64,000 bases of DNA, taken from Oscillospiraceae bacterium. GTDB taxonomy: Bacteria; Bacillota; Clostridia; Oscillospirales; Oscillospiraceae. The number at the start of each line of letters is the position of its first letter. Positions within the stretch are counted from its first letter, which is position 1. Shown in pieces: positions 55,774-63,961 of this stretch. The DNA is taken from the NCBI GenBank assembly GCA_017405865.1, contig JAFQZN010000045.1, positions 36,424 to 100,423 of the forward strand, in the 5' to 3' direction. The notes under the pieces were generated by a model. It saw only the letters and a list, made by a program, of their open reading frames with translations. It was not told the DNA's origin and made no database searches. A program made the position numbers and the translations under genes.

Positions 55774-57341
55774 AAAAGCTGATTGCGCTGCTTCTTGCCT
55801 CCGCGCTCATGCTGTGCGCCTGCGTCGCAAAGGAATCGCCGCCGCCGACGGAGGCGTCTGCGGCGACGGACAGCACGGAGGCGACGGAAGAAACGCAGGA
55901 AACGCCGCAAAAGAAAGAATCGTCGGAGGGCTTCGGCCTGTCCTACCTGCCGGAATACGGACTGAATCCGTTTACCTGCTACGCAACGGTCAACCGCGCG
56001 CTGATCTCCCTGCTGTACGAGGGACTGTTTACGGTGAACAATCAGTTCCGCGCCGAGCCGGTGCTGTGCGAGAGCTTCAAGATGTATAACGAGGGAAGGT
56101 CGTACGTTTTCACGATCAACCCGACCGCAAAGTTCTCCGACGGCTCGCCTGTGACGGCGGCCGACGTGGAGGCCTCCATTGAGGCCGGCAGATCCTGCGG
56201 CATTTACATGGAGCGCCTGTCTCACATCGACTACTACACGGTGCAGGAGGACGGAACGCTGCTCATCCACGTGGACACCCCGTTTGAAAACCTCCCTTTG
56301 ATGCTGGACGTTCCGGTCGTCAAGGCCTCGACGATCAAGAATCAGTTTCCCATCGGCAGCGGCCCCTACGTCATCTCCGGCCAGTCACTGGTACGCAGCA
56401 AGAGCTGGAACGGCACTGCCGCGCCGGCGATCGACCTGGACAGGATCTACCTGTCGAGCTGCAAAAGCACCGGCGATCTGCGCGATGATTTTGAGTTCGG
56501 CTCGACCGATCTGATCTACTGCGACCCCAATTCCCCGGCGTCGGTCGGCTACCGCTGCGACTACGAGGTTTGGGAAGCGCCAACGACCATCCTGCATTAT
56601 ATCGGCTTTAACCTCTACAGCGGCTATTTTGCCAACGACAGCCTGCGCAGGGCGGTGACCTACGCCATCGACCGCGAGGATATCGCCAGCAAGATTTACG
56701 GCGGCTTTGCGCTGCCGAGCGCACTGCCGTGCTCGCCCTATTCCGACCTCAACGATCCGAAGCTGGCAGACAGCTACAGCTTCGCCCCTGCGAAATACAC
56801 CGCAGGCCTGAAGGAATCCCGCGTGCTTGTCTCCGAGGAGTACGAATACCACGAGGGCATCTTCCTCGTCTGCTCCGACGACCCGATCCGGGTTGCCGCT
56901 GCAGAATATATCGCGCAGGTGCTGAACGAAAGCGGCCTGCGGATCGTCGTGAGCGCGGTTGACCACGACACGTACATGAAAAAGCTCGACAAGGGCGACT
57001 TTGACCTCTACTACGGTGAGACGCGTATGACGGCAAACTTCGATATGACGGAGTTCTTTTCCCGCTACGGAAACGTCATGTACGGCTCGATCAAGGACTC
57101 CTCACTGGTCGATCTGTGCTATTCCGCGATGGAGAACACCGGCAAATACGTGGAATTGAGCGCCCGCGTCATGGATCAGGCACCGATCTGCCCGGTCGTT
57201 TTCAAGAGCTACGCGATCTACGTGACGCGCGGCAAGCTGGTGAATATCACGCCTTCGGTCGACAACGTCTTCCACAACGCGGCGTCTGCCCGCGCGCTGG
57301 CGGACGCGGACAAGACCTACGAGGGTGACGAAGAAGCGTGA
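55770..57341 (+). CDS. Family 5 solute-binding lipoprotein, peptide-type, orphan
   Basis: 523-residue extracytoplasmic binding protein. The GTG at 55770 is preferred because AAAGGAG (55756-55762) precedes it and the product then begins with a lipoprotein signal ending LCAC (cysteine 18); it overlaps the pgeF stop as GTGA. A Thr/Glu-rich linker follows (residues 20-50), then the SBP_bac_5 domain with SYVFTINPTAKFSDGSPVT and AVTYAIDRED. No permease or ATPase genes are beside it, so it either feeds the opp system or has another role. A terminator follows. Confidence 0.85.
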   Translation: MKKLIALLLASALMLCACVAKESPPPTEASAATDSTEATEETQETPQKKESSEGFGLSYLPEYGLNPFTCYATVNRALISLLYEGLFTVNNQFRAEPVLCESFKMYNEGRSYVFTINPTAKFSDGSPVTAADVEASIEAGRSCGIYMERLSHIDYYTVQEDGTLLIHVDTPFENLPLMLDVPVVKASTIKNQFPIGSGPYVISGQSLVRSKSWNGTAAPAIDLDRIYLSSCKSTGDLRDDFEFGSTDLIYCDPNSPASVGYRCDYEVWEAPTTILHYIGFNLYSGYFANDSLRRAVTYAIDREDIASKIYGGFALPSALPCSPYSDLNDPKLADSYSFAPAKYTAGLKESRVLVSEEYEYHEGIFLVCSDDPIRVAAAEYIAQVLNESGLRIVVSAVDHDTYMKKLDKGDFDLYYGETRMTANFDMTEFFSRYGNVMYGSIKDSSLVDLCYSAMENTGKYVELSARVMDQAPICPVVFKSYAIYVTRGKLVNITPSVDNVFHNAASARALADADKTYEGDEEA

Positions 57342-57346
57342 ATTGC

Positions 57347-57378
57347 AAAAACCGCGCCATGCGATCGGCGCGGTTTTT
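57347..57378 (+). terminator. Terminator of the secA-pgeF-lipoprotein unit
   Basis: Stem AAAAACCGCGCC/GGCGCGGTTTTT with an eight-base loop, five bases after the stop codon. Confidence 0.92.
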
Positions 57379-57380
57379 CG

Positions 57381-57409
57381 TTGCATTATGGGAAGCGCTG
57401 TGGTATAAT
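57381..57409 (+). promoter_or_regulatory. Promoter of the FemAB-alr unit
   Basis: TTGCAT at 57381-57386, 17-base spacer, TATAAT at 57404-57409, 31 bases before the start at 57441. Confidence 0.75.
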
Positions 57410-57440
57410 ATGGCGTAGAAAACTGTTTGGAGATGCAGCT

Positions 57441-58511
57441 ATGACCGAACTTGTAACACAGAAAAATCTTGCGGAATATGAGGCGTTTGTCGAAAGCCAT
57501 CCGAAGGGGCATTTTTCGCAGAGCACCCTCTGGGCGAAGCAGAAGCCCGCTTGGAGCTGGAAAGCAATCATTTGCCGCGACGGCAGCGGCGCGATCAAGG
57601 GCAGCATCGCTTTCCTGATCCGCAAAATGCCGATCGTCCGCAAAAAAATGATGTATGCCTGCCGTGGACCGGTCTGCGATCTGGACGATCGCGCGACCTT
57701 TGAGGAGCTGATCGCGGCGGCAAAGGAACTGGCAAAGACAGAAAAGGCCTACGTCATCAAGATCGACCCGGACGTGCCGTCGGACAATCGGGCGTTTATC
57801 AAAATGCTGGAGGACGTTGGCTTCCGCACACGCGAAACCGGCAAGAACTTTGAGGCGATCCAGCCCAGATACGTCTTCCGCCTGTATCTGAACGACCGCA
57901 CCGAGGAGGAGATCCTTGCCTCCTTCCACCAGAAGTGGCGCTACAATATCCGCCTCGCGGTCAAAAAGGGCGTGCAGGTTCGACTGTGCGGCAAGGAAAT
58001 GGTGCCGGATTTCGCGCGCATCATGGTCGAGACCGGACTGCGCGACAATTTTGCCACCCGGCCGCCGGAGTATTTTGCCGCAATGCTGGACAACCTCGGC
58101 GATAAGTGCCGCCTTTACATGGCGTTCTACGAGAACAAGCCGATCGCCGGAACACTCGCCATCCACTACGGCGACAAGGTTTGGTATCTCTACGGCGCAA
58201 GCTCCAACGAATACCGCAACCTGATGCCGAACTACCTGCTGCAGTGGAGCATGATCCAATGGGCGATTGAAACCCATTGCCGCGTCTACGATTTCCGCGG
58301 CGTGTCCGGTGATATTTCCGAAGACAATCCGCACTACGGACTCTACCGCTTCAAGAAGGGCTTCGGCGGCGAGTTTACCGAATTCGTCGGCGAATACGAC
58401 TATGTTCTGAAAAAGCTGTCCTACTTTATCGCAGAGAAGGGCGCGCTTGCCTATAAGAGCCTTGCGGCGAAGCTGTATATGATCAAGAACCGGGGCAAGA
58501 AGGAGCCCTGA
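57441..58511 (+). CDS. FemAB-family peptidyltransferase (FemX-like)
   Basis: 356-residue protein with the double GNAT fold of Fem ligases, which add amino acids from tRNA to the peptidoglycan stem. The start is ATG 57441 behind TTTGGAG. Recognisable pieces are SHPKGHFSQSTLWAKQK, KWRYNIRLAVKKGVQVR near the middle, and WYLYGASSNEYRNLMPNYLLQW plus YDFRGVSGD near the C-terminus. A coiled-coil insertion as in FemA/FemB is not seen, so it is closer to FemX. Co-transcription with alanine racemase fits a wall function. The residue it adds is not predictable. Confidence 0.87.
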   Translation: MTELVTQKNLAEYEAFVESHPKGHFSQSTLWAKQKPAWSWKAIICRDGSGAIKGSIAFLIRKMPIVRKKMMYACRGPVCDLDDRATFEELIAAAKELAKTEKAYVIKIDPDVPSDNRAFIKMLEDVGFRTRETGKNFEAIQPRYVFRLYLNDRTEEEILASFHQKWRYNIRLAVKKGVQVRLCGKEMVPDFARIMVETGLRDNFATRPPEYFAAMLDNLGDKCRLYMAFYENKPIAGTLAIHYGDKVWYLYGASSNEYRNLMPNYLLQWSMIQWAIETHCRVYDFRGVSGDISEDNPHYGLYRFKKGFGGEFTEFVGEYDYVLKKLSYFIAEKGALAYKSLAAKLYMIKNRGKKEP

Positions 58512-58523
58512 CGAGGTGATGAT

Positions 58524-59612
58524 ATGACGACCTACGTGGTGAGCCGCGAGATACTGGAGAACAATATCCGACAACTGAAAAAGCAGGCGGGCGCCGTGCC
58601 GATCTGGGCGGTCGTCAAGGGTGACGGCTACGGACTGGGTGTGCTGCCGCTCGCGGAGATCCTCTCCGAAGAGGGGATCACACACTTCTGCGTCACGGAG
58701 CTTCGCGAGGCGCAAATCCTGCGCGACAATAACTTCACCGAGGAGAAGATCCTCATGCTGCGCGCGGTATCCGACCGCGAAGAGATCAACCGCCTGCTCG
58801 ATCTGAAGGTCATCCTGACGGTCGGTAACGAGGAGACAGCGCGGCTGATCGATCAGATCGCGGCGGAGCGCGCCGACGTGGCGGAGGTGCATCTGAAGAT
58901 CGACACCGGCATGGGGCGCTACGGCTTCCTCGAGGAGGAAACAGAGAGCGTAATCTCCCTGTACGGCGAGGTGAAGCACTTGGCTATCAGCGGTATTTAC
59001 ACGCATTTCAACTGTGCCTTCAACAACGAAGCGCTCACGCGGCAGGAATTTGCGGCGTTCAATAACGTCGTCGAGGCAATTCGCGCAGCGGGATATGAAA
59101 CGGGTACCGTGCATTGCTGCAACTCTGCGGCATTCCTTCAGTATCCGCAAATGCACTGTGACGGTGTGCGGCTGGGTTCTGCGCTGCTGGGCAGAATGCC
59201 CTTCCGCACGAAGCTGCACCCCGTCGGCTATGCGGTGACGAATATCGACGAGATTCGCACCCTGCCGAAGGGGCATACCACCGGCTACAGCGCACTGTGG
59301 ACGGCAAAAAAAGACACGCGCGTCGCTATCGTACCGGTCGGCTGGTATCACGGCTTCCGCGTCTCCTGCCAGCCGGAGCTCGGCAGAAAACGCGACTGCC
59401 TGCGCGCGTCGCTTTCAGCGCTGAAGCAGCTGGTACGCAGAAAGAACGCGACGGTAGAGATCGCGGGGAAGCAGTGCCCGGTGATCGGCGCAATCGGAAT
59501 GCTCCACTGCGCGGTGGACGTCAGCGGCGTGGAATGCAAACGCGGCGATCCTGTGAAGCTGCAGATCAGTCCGCTGCACGTTAAGGGAATGCCGGTCGTG
59601 TTCCGTGCATGA
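58524..59612 (+). CDS. alr: Alanine racemase
   Basis: PLP-dependent racemase of 362 residues that supplies D-alanine for MurF. The PLP lysine is K32 in WAVVKGDGYGLG, slightly different from the common VKANAYGHG; HLKIDTGMGRYGF is canonical; and the second catalytic base is the tyrosine of TTGYSALW followed by TRVAIVPVGWYHGF. The changes around the active-site lysine leave open a related amino-acid racemase such as a serine or VanT type enzyme. GAGGTGATG precedes the ATG, 12 bases after the FemX-like gene. Confidence 0.85.
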   Translation: MTTYVVSREILENNIRQLKKQAGAVPIWAVVKGDGYGLGVLPLAEILSEEGITHFCVTELREAQILRDNNFTEEKILMLRAVSDREEINRLLDLKVILTVGNEETARLIDQIAAERADVAEVHLKIDTGMGRYGFLEEETESVISLYGEVKHLAISGIYTHFNCAFNNEALTRQEFAAFNNVVEAIRAAGYETGTVHCCNSAAFLQYPQMHCDGVRLGSALLGRMPFRTKLHPVGYAVTNIDEIRTLPKGHTTGYSALWTAKKDTRVAIVPVGWYHGFRVSCQPELGRKRDCLRASLSALKQLVRRKNATVEIAGKQCPVIGAIGMLHCAVDVSGVECKRGDPVKLQISPLHVKGMPVVFRA

Positions 59613-59660
59613 TTTCGTGATTGACCGCTTTGCGGTTATCAATTATAAGGAGGTAATAGA

Positions 59661-60359
59661 ATGTCAATGAATTTCTACAACGCAGGCGCCATTGCCGGTG
59701 TCGTTGTCGTCGTTTGGTTGGCTGCTTTCGGCTGGACGATCGTCAATTACGTCCTGCGCTCTCTTTCTCTTTACACGGTGGCAAAACGCCGCGGCTCGCC
59801 CAATCCGGGCCTTGCATGGGTCCCAATGATCTGGGTCTGGACGCTGGGTGGAATCTGCGACCAGTATGACAATAAACTCGGCATCAAAAGGAAATGGCGC
59901 GTCGCACTCTTGACCCTGACGGTTGTAGGCTATGTTGCCATGATAATCGCGTATATCATCATAATCGCCCAGATGGCGGGCCTGGCATTTTCACAGAGAT
60001 TCAATTCTTACGACTATTATAACTATAACTATTCGCTGCCGGTTGAAGTCATCGGCGCGCTCGGCGGCAGTATCGCGGTGATGGTCGTCGGTGCGCTTGC
60101 GGCAGCAGCTGCCGGTGTGCTCCGGTGGATCTGCCTGTTCAAATTCTTTGAATCCTGTCGTCCGAAGGATGCGCTGAAGTTCATGCTCCTGTCGATTCTG
60201 GTGCCGTTTGCGCAGCCGATCTGCATGATGTGCAGCAGAAATTACGATCACGACGTGCATCAGCCGCAATTCTTTGCGCCCCAGCCGCCGCAGTATTATC
60301 CGCCCCAACCACCGATGAGCGACAATCAGACGCCGCCACCCTATAATCCCTATCATTAA
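59661..60359 (+). CDS. Polytopic membrane protein with proline-rich tail
   Basis: 232-residue protein of unknown function. Four hydrophobic segments at about 8-38, 83-108, 130-155 and 175-195; a tyrosine/asparagine loop RFNSYDYYNYNYS; and a proline/glutamine-rich C-terminal tail (FAPQPPQYYPPQPP) from about 205. It lacks a zinc ribbon but otherwise resembles the Pro/Gln-tailed membrane proteins common in gut Clostridia. AAGGAGG at 59648-59654 precedes the ATG. A second in-frame ATG follows six bases later. It may be a third gene of the femX-alr unit. Confidence 0.7.
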   Translation: MSMNFYNAGAIAGVVVVVWLAAFGWTIVNYVLRSLSLYTVAKRRGSPNPGLAWVPMIWVWTLGGICDQYDNKLGIKRKWRVALLTLTVVGYVAMIIAYIIIIAQMAGLAFSQRFNSYDYYNYNYSLPVEVIGALGGSIAVMVVGALAAAAAGVLRWICLFKFFESCRPKDALKFMLLSILVPFAQPICMMCSRNYDHDVHQPQFFAPQPPQYYPPQPPMSDNQTPPPYNPYH

Positions 60360-60364
60360 TGCAA

Positions 60365-60403
60365 GAAGAACGGGGCTGCCGCCGGCAGCCCCGTTCTTCT
60401 ATT
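60365..60403. terminator. Bidirectional terminator between membrane protein and XRE gene
   Basis: Perfect 16-base-pair stem GAAGAACGGGGCTGCC with its complement and a GCC loop; the stop codon of the minus-strand regulator touches it. T tracts on either side are short. Confidence 0.75.
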
Positions 60404-60728
60404 TGAGTTCTTGTTCTAATACATCTATTATTCTCAATAGGACTCTACGCTTTGTTTCAGAGAAACCTTGGAGCTTTTCGACAAGCTCGGGCAGCAGGTA
60501 GTCTTCTCTAACAGTTTCTGCGCCGTTCAAAAAGTAGCATAAGCTACAACCTAACACCTGTGAGATACGAGCAAGCATTTCAAGATTCGGCTTTGTTATT
60601 CCGCGCTCGATCTGGCTGACATATCCTACACTGACATCCATCGCTTCCGCTAACTTTTCCTGTGTGATTCTCTTATGCTTCCGAACCGTTTTTATCCGAT
60701 CTCCAATATAGCAATAATCAATTAGCAC
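60399..60728 (-). CDS. XRE-family transcriptional regulator
   Basis: 109-residue Cro/CI-type protein. The helix-turn-helix spans about residues 9-63 (GDRIKTVRKHKRITQEKLAE, then VSVGYVSQIERGITKPNLEML). A 45-residue tail with a coiled-coil look (LLPELVEKLQGFSETKRRVL) follows. The start is GTG at 60728 with GAGGTG five bases upstream. Its DNA is visibly AT-richer than the flanking housekeeping genes. It is divergent from the coiled-coil membrane gene and three ACTAA repeats lie between them, so it may repress both. Confidence 0.85.
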   Translation of the reverse strand: MLIDYCYIGDRIKTVRKHKRITQEKLAEAMDVSVGYVSQIERGITKPNLEMLARISQVLGCSLCYFLNGAETVREDYLLPELVEKLQGFSETKRRVLLRIIDVLEQELK

Positions 60729-60760
60729 ACTATCACCTCAGAAGTATTTTCGCAGTGATA

Positions 60761-60800
60761 ACTAAAAATATACAGACAACAATGACTAAATATTTACTAA
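60761..60800. promoter_or_regulatory. Candidate operator: three ACTAA direct repeats
   Basis: ACTAA occurs at 60761-60765, 60785-60789 and 60796-60800 in the gap between the XRE gene and the divergent gene. Spacings of 24 and 11 bases are near whole helical turns. Speculative. Confidence 0.3.
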
Positions 60801-60806
60801 TAAATG

Positions 60807-60835
60807 TTGATTTTCTGGACTGATTGTGCTATTAT
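60807..60835 (+). promoter_or_regulatory. Promoter of the coiled-coil membrane protein
   Basis: TTGATT at 60807-60812, 17-base spacer, TATTAT at 60830-60835, just beyond the ACTAA repeats. Confidence 0.55.
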
Positions 60836-60913
60836 TGCGATAAGCAGTGCAGCTCTTCGCTGTTCGTGAAAATGATAACGTATTTATTTGCTTGCGTAAA
60901 AGGAGGTTCACGT

Positions 60914-61825
60914 ATGGATCAGCAATTTCAGGAGTACTTAGAGAATGTCATCGAATTGGAAAAGAACGCAGATATCCAAAGAAGGACAATAGAACGCCTT
61001 GATGCAAAGATCAGATCGCTTGGAAGACCGCGTAACATTACCCAAAGCTATGCAACAGACAATTCCGGAGGTTTTGAAGCAAATATAATCATTGTTTTGG
61101 GCAGTTTTATTGGAGCAGTTTTCTGTGGAGTCATAAATGGATTGGTGAATCTCCGCCATTTCAAATTCTTTGCAGGGCTTATAAAGGGAGCGCTTTGGGG
61201 TGCGATTGGAGGACTTGCACTTGGCGTCGTTATCGCCCTGCTGTGTCGGGTAATTGATAAAAGCAAGTGGAAAAAGAAACAACGGGAGTTAAATGCAGAC
61301 TATGAAAAAAGAGTGACCGCAGACAACAGCCGCTTAGCGAAAGAAAGCGCACAGAAAACTCGCTTCATCATGCTCAGAAACGAGTTGAGAGCGCAGCATC
61401 AAAAAACACTCGAAACACGGGCAAGATTTTATGACGTAAATGTCATTTATCCTAAATATCGCAACATAATGGCAATCTGCTCTTTCTATGACTATTTTAT
61501 GTCAGGAAGATGCACGGAATTGACCGGACACGAGGGAGCATATAATCTCTATGAGAGTGAACTTCAATTAAAAATAATAAGCGACAAATTGGATGAGATC
61601 AAAGATAAGCTGGATGAAATCAAAGCATATCAGCATCAAGCTTATCTAGTGTTAAGCGATAATAATCGAAAGATCGCCCGCTTAGTTGCAGAGTCCGAAA
61701 AGCAAACACAGCTTGCAAACTTTGCTGCGGAGCAATCTGCAATAGTCGCGTACAATACGGGAGAAATGCGAGCTGAACTGAATCAGTTAACATGGCTCAA
61801 AACCTATGAGATGCTTACATCATAA
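60914..61825 (+). CDS. Coiled-coil membrane protein of unknown function
   Basis: 303-residue protein. The ATG at 60914 follows AAAGGAGG; an in-frame ATG at 60824 lacks a site and would add a cysteine-rich segment. Residues 1-40 form a coiled coil, two glycine-rich membrane segments follow at about 55-80 and 88-110 (FIGAVFCGVINGL, GALWGAIGGLALGVVIALL), then long charged helices to the end, including a tandem KLDEIKDKLDEIK heptad. The topology suggests a membrane-anchored helical rod in the cytoplasm. No family recognised. AT-richer than its surroundings and next to an XRE regulator, which suggests acquired DNA. Confidence 0.75.
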   Translation: MDQQFQEYLENVIELEKNADIQRRTIERLDAKIRSLGRPRNITQSYATDNSGGFEANIIIVLGSFIGAVFCGVINGLVNLRHFKFFAGLIKGALWGAIGGLALGVVIALLCRVIDKSKWKKKQRELNADYEKRVTADNSRLAKESAQKTRFIMLRNELRAQHQKTLETRARFYDVNVIYPKYRNIMAICSFYDYFMSGRCTELTGHEGAYNLYESELQLKIISDKLDEIKDKLDEIKAYQHQAYLVLSDNNRKIARLVAESEKQTQLANFAAEQSAIVAYNTGEMRAELNQLTWLKTYEMLTS

Positions 61826-61841
61826 CAGGAGAAAAGCAGTG

Positions 61842-61979
61842 ATGTATGAAAACGGTTTTATCCTAATTATATACCTGCTTGATGGGGCAACGCCCACTGA
61901 TAATAGAACATATCTTTGTAAAAGCGAAGATTGTTCCTTTAAGGATCAAGTACCGCTCGTTTTCTTCCTGCCTTATTGA
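61842..61979 (+). CDS. Possible 45-residue protein (low support)
   Basis: An ATG at 61842, with AGGAG at 61826-61830 eleven bases upstream, opens 45 codons. The product begins MYENGFILIIYLLDG and has two cysteines in YLCKSEDCSF. It may be a short partner of the preceding gene or a decayed remnant; codon use and spacing do not decide. Confidence 0.25.
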   Translation: MYENGFILIIYLLDGATPTDNRTYLCKSEDCSFKDQVPLVFFLPY

Positions 61980-62126
61980 CAGCAGATAAAGGAAGTGTTG
62001 CGCAAAAAAAGAGCTCTTGGCGTTGTTGAACTGCTGCAGCCGTCGTAGAACAACGATCCGACACCGCCTTCCTATCAGTAATAAAGAAATAAACGGGGCG
62101 CTGCCAAACGGCAGTGCCCCGAAATG
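61980..62126. other. Remainder of the gap before the SLH/M15 gene
   Basis: Apart from the possible 45-codon frame and the terminator at 62094-62121, the 301-base stretch from 61826 to 62126 shows no gene, RNA or repeat that I can support. Confidence 0.5.
62094..62121 (-). terminator. Terminator of the SLH/M15 gene
   Basis: Stem CGGGGCGCTGCC/GGCAGTGCCCCG (one mismatch pair) with loop AAAC; on the minus strand followed by TTTATTTCTTTATT. It lies six bases after the stop codon. Confidence 0.75.
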
Positions 62127-63590
62127 CTATGTTGCGAAGTAACTGAAATGCATGTAGTCAACGGTCCAGTTCCAGATTCCCTGGGAAAAACCGTATTTCT
62201 TAAAGATCCGCGCGACTTCGCCGTCCAGCGGAATGGAGTAAGGATCCTCACCCGGCTTCCAGTAGCTTCCGACCTGCTCGCCCGTTTTTGAGTTGTAATA
62301 GTAGTTTTCGTTCGGGTTGATGTCGATCGCGGTGCCGATGGTGTGCTCCGAGACGCCGCCGTAGCTGAAACCGCCGAGGTAGTGGATCGGGAATTTCTCT
62401 TCCCCTGCGTATATCTCGCGGAAGATCTGCACGACGGTCGCGGCGATATTCTTGTGAACCTTAATCGTGAAATACCGCGTGTACTTTTCGCCGCTGTCGT
62501 TCAGATCCCAAACCTGCAGGGTCACATCCACCATATCCTTCGCGGCACGAAGATAATCCTCTTCATTATAATATCCGTCATCGCCTGCGTAATATGTCCT
62601 CGGGTCACTGACGACTTCCCCGAACAGACGCAGGCATTTTTCAGCCTTCGTTTCGTCGGCGGAGGCGTAATGCTTCTCGCAGGAAATGCGGCATTCTGCA
62701 TGCAGACCGTTCGGCGTATAGACGGAAATCACCGCCGTTCCGAAGCCGGTGCAGGTCACAAGTCCGTTCGCGTCCACGGACATGATCTTCGGGTCGGAGC
62801 TGCGCCATACGAGGCTGCAGAATCTTGCAGATTCCGGCAAAATGCTCGGCGTGAGCTGCAGTGTGCCGCCGATATTGACGGTGGCTGTGTCGGCGGGGAA
62901 GGATATTCCGGCCGGGACAGCGGGCGGATTCTGATTGCGCACCAGCGCGCCGTTGATCCTGCAGAATACCGCCGCGCATTCCGCGCGGGTCGACGATTTC
63001 GCGGGCAGGAAGGAAACTGCGCCGCTCTCGTCCTGCAGACCGTTCAGAATGCCCATCTGCCGCAGCACGTCCACGGAATCCTTCGCCCAAACAGATATAT
63101 CGTCTGCGTCCTCAAACGTTTCCGGAATAGCAACGTCCTGCGGCGCGGTCAGCTCGTGACGCATATGCTGCACGTAAAAGGCGATCAGCTTTGCCATCTG
63201 TTCTCTCGTGATCGGCGCATTTGGCAGGAACGTGGTCGGCGACATGCCGTCGGCGATGCCGTTGCAGACCGCCCAGCTGATATAGGGCGCGTAGTATTGC
63301 GAGCGGGGAACGTCGTCAAAAAACTGCGGCGCATCCTCGCTGTCCCAGAAGTTGAGATCAATCCCCTCCAACCTGCCGAGTACCGTGACAAACATGCCGC
63401 GTGTCATTGTTCCTTCCGGGTCAAACAGCGTCTCGCTGACGCCCTTGAAGAGATCAAGACTGACGGCGTTTTCTATGTACTCCTTCGCCCAATGCGTTTC
63501 GGTGTCTTCAAATGCAATCGCCCGAACCGTCGGGATCGCGGCAAGCAGCATCAGAAGCGCGAGCAACGCAGAAATCAAACGGTTTCTCAT
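62127..63590 (-). CDS. SLH-anchored M15 family D,D-carboxypeptidase/dipeptidase
   Basis: 487-residue exported protein. Signal peptide 1-25 (ALLALLMLLAAIPTVRA), three SLH domains at about 27-78, 85-140 and 150-205, a bacterial Ig-like (BIG2) domain at about 220-300, and a C-terminal zinc peptidase domain of the M15 (VanY/DacB-like) family. Zinc ligands are H416 and D423 in SEHTIGTAIDINP and H481 in DYMHFSY. Such enzymes trim terminal D-alanine or cut stem peptides; here SLH domains would hold it on the wall. AAAGGA precedes the ATG; a promoter lies upstream. Confidence 0.88.
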   Translation of the reverse strand: MRNRLISALLALLMLLAAIPTVRAIAFEDTETHWAKEYIENAVSLDLFKGVSETLFDPEGTMTRGMFVTVLGRLEGIDLNFWDSEDAPQFFDDVPRSQYYAPYISWAVCNGIADGMSPTTFLPNAPITREQMAKLIAFYVQHMRHELTAPQDVAIPETFEDADDISVWAKDSVDVLRQMGILNGLQDESGAVSFLPAKSSTRAECAAVFCRINGALVRNQNPPAVPAGISFPADTATVNIGGTLQLTPSILPESARFCSLVWRSSDPKIMSVDANGLVTCTGFGTAVISVYTPNGLHAECRISCEKHYASADETKAEKCLRLFGEVVSDPRTYYAGDDGYYNEEDYLRAAKDMVDVTLQVWDLNDSGEKYTRYFTIKVHKNIAATVVQIFREIYAGEEKFPIHYLGGFSYGGVSEHTIGTAIDINPNENYYYNSKTGEQVGSYWKPGEDPYSIPLDGEVARIFKKYGFSQGIWNWTVDYMHFSYFAT

Positions 63591-63628
63591 AGAAAATATC
63601 CTTTCTCGTCGAACGGCGTTTTTTCTTC

Positions 63629-63657
63629 ATCATAGCTGAAATGCGGAAAATTTTCAA
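63629..63657 (-). promoter_or_regulatory. Promoter of the SLH/M15 gene
   Basis: On the minus strand TTGAAA (complement of 63652-63657), 17-base spacer, TATGAT (complement of 63629-63634), about 38 bases before the start codon. Confidence 0.7.
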
Positions 63658-63703
63658 GAGGTGTGATTTGCCAGAAAATCGCTGAAAAAACTCAAAAAAA
63701 CGC

Positions 63704-63732
63704 TTGACACGGCAAAATGCTTGTGATAGTAT
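63704..63732 (+). promoter_or_regulatory. Ribosomal RNA operon promoter
   Basis: TTGACA at 63704-63709, 17-base spacer, TAGTAT at 63727-63732 (an overlapping TATAAA starts at 63730). It lies about 230 bases before 16S rRNA, the usual leader length, and points into the operon. Bases 63740-63961 form the transcribed leader and hold no gene. Confidence 0.75.
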
Positions 63733-63961
63733 AAATGGGCTATCGCGCTGGGGGCAAAAAATGCTTCAGCGTGAGAGCGGTGTACCTTGTAAATTAAACA
63801 ACGAGAAACATGAACACCTTGGACAATTTTGAAATGAAAAAAGTTGTTTAAGTATGTCAAATATTTGAGATGCAAGAACAGCCAACGAAAATTCTTGAGT
63901 AAAGCTATGAGCGAACTCATGAGAAGATTTTACCTGACCATAGTGGTCAGATAAGATACCA

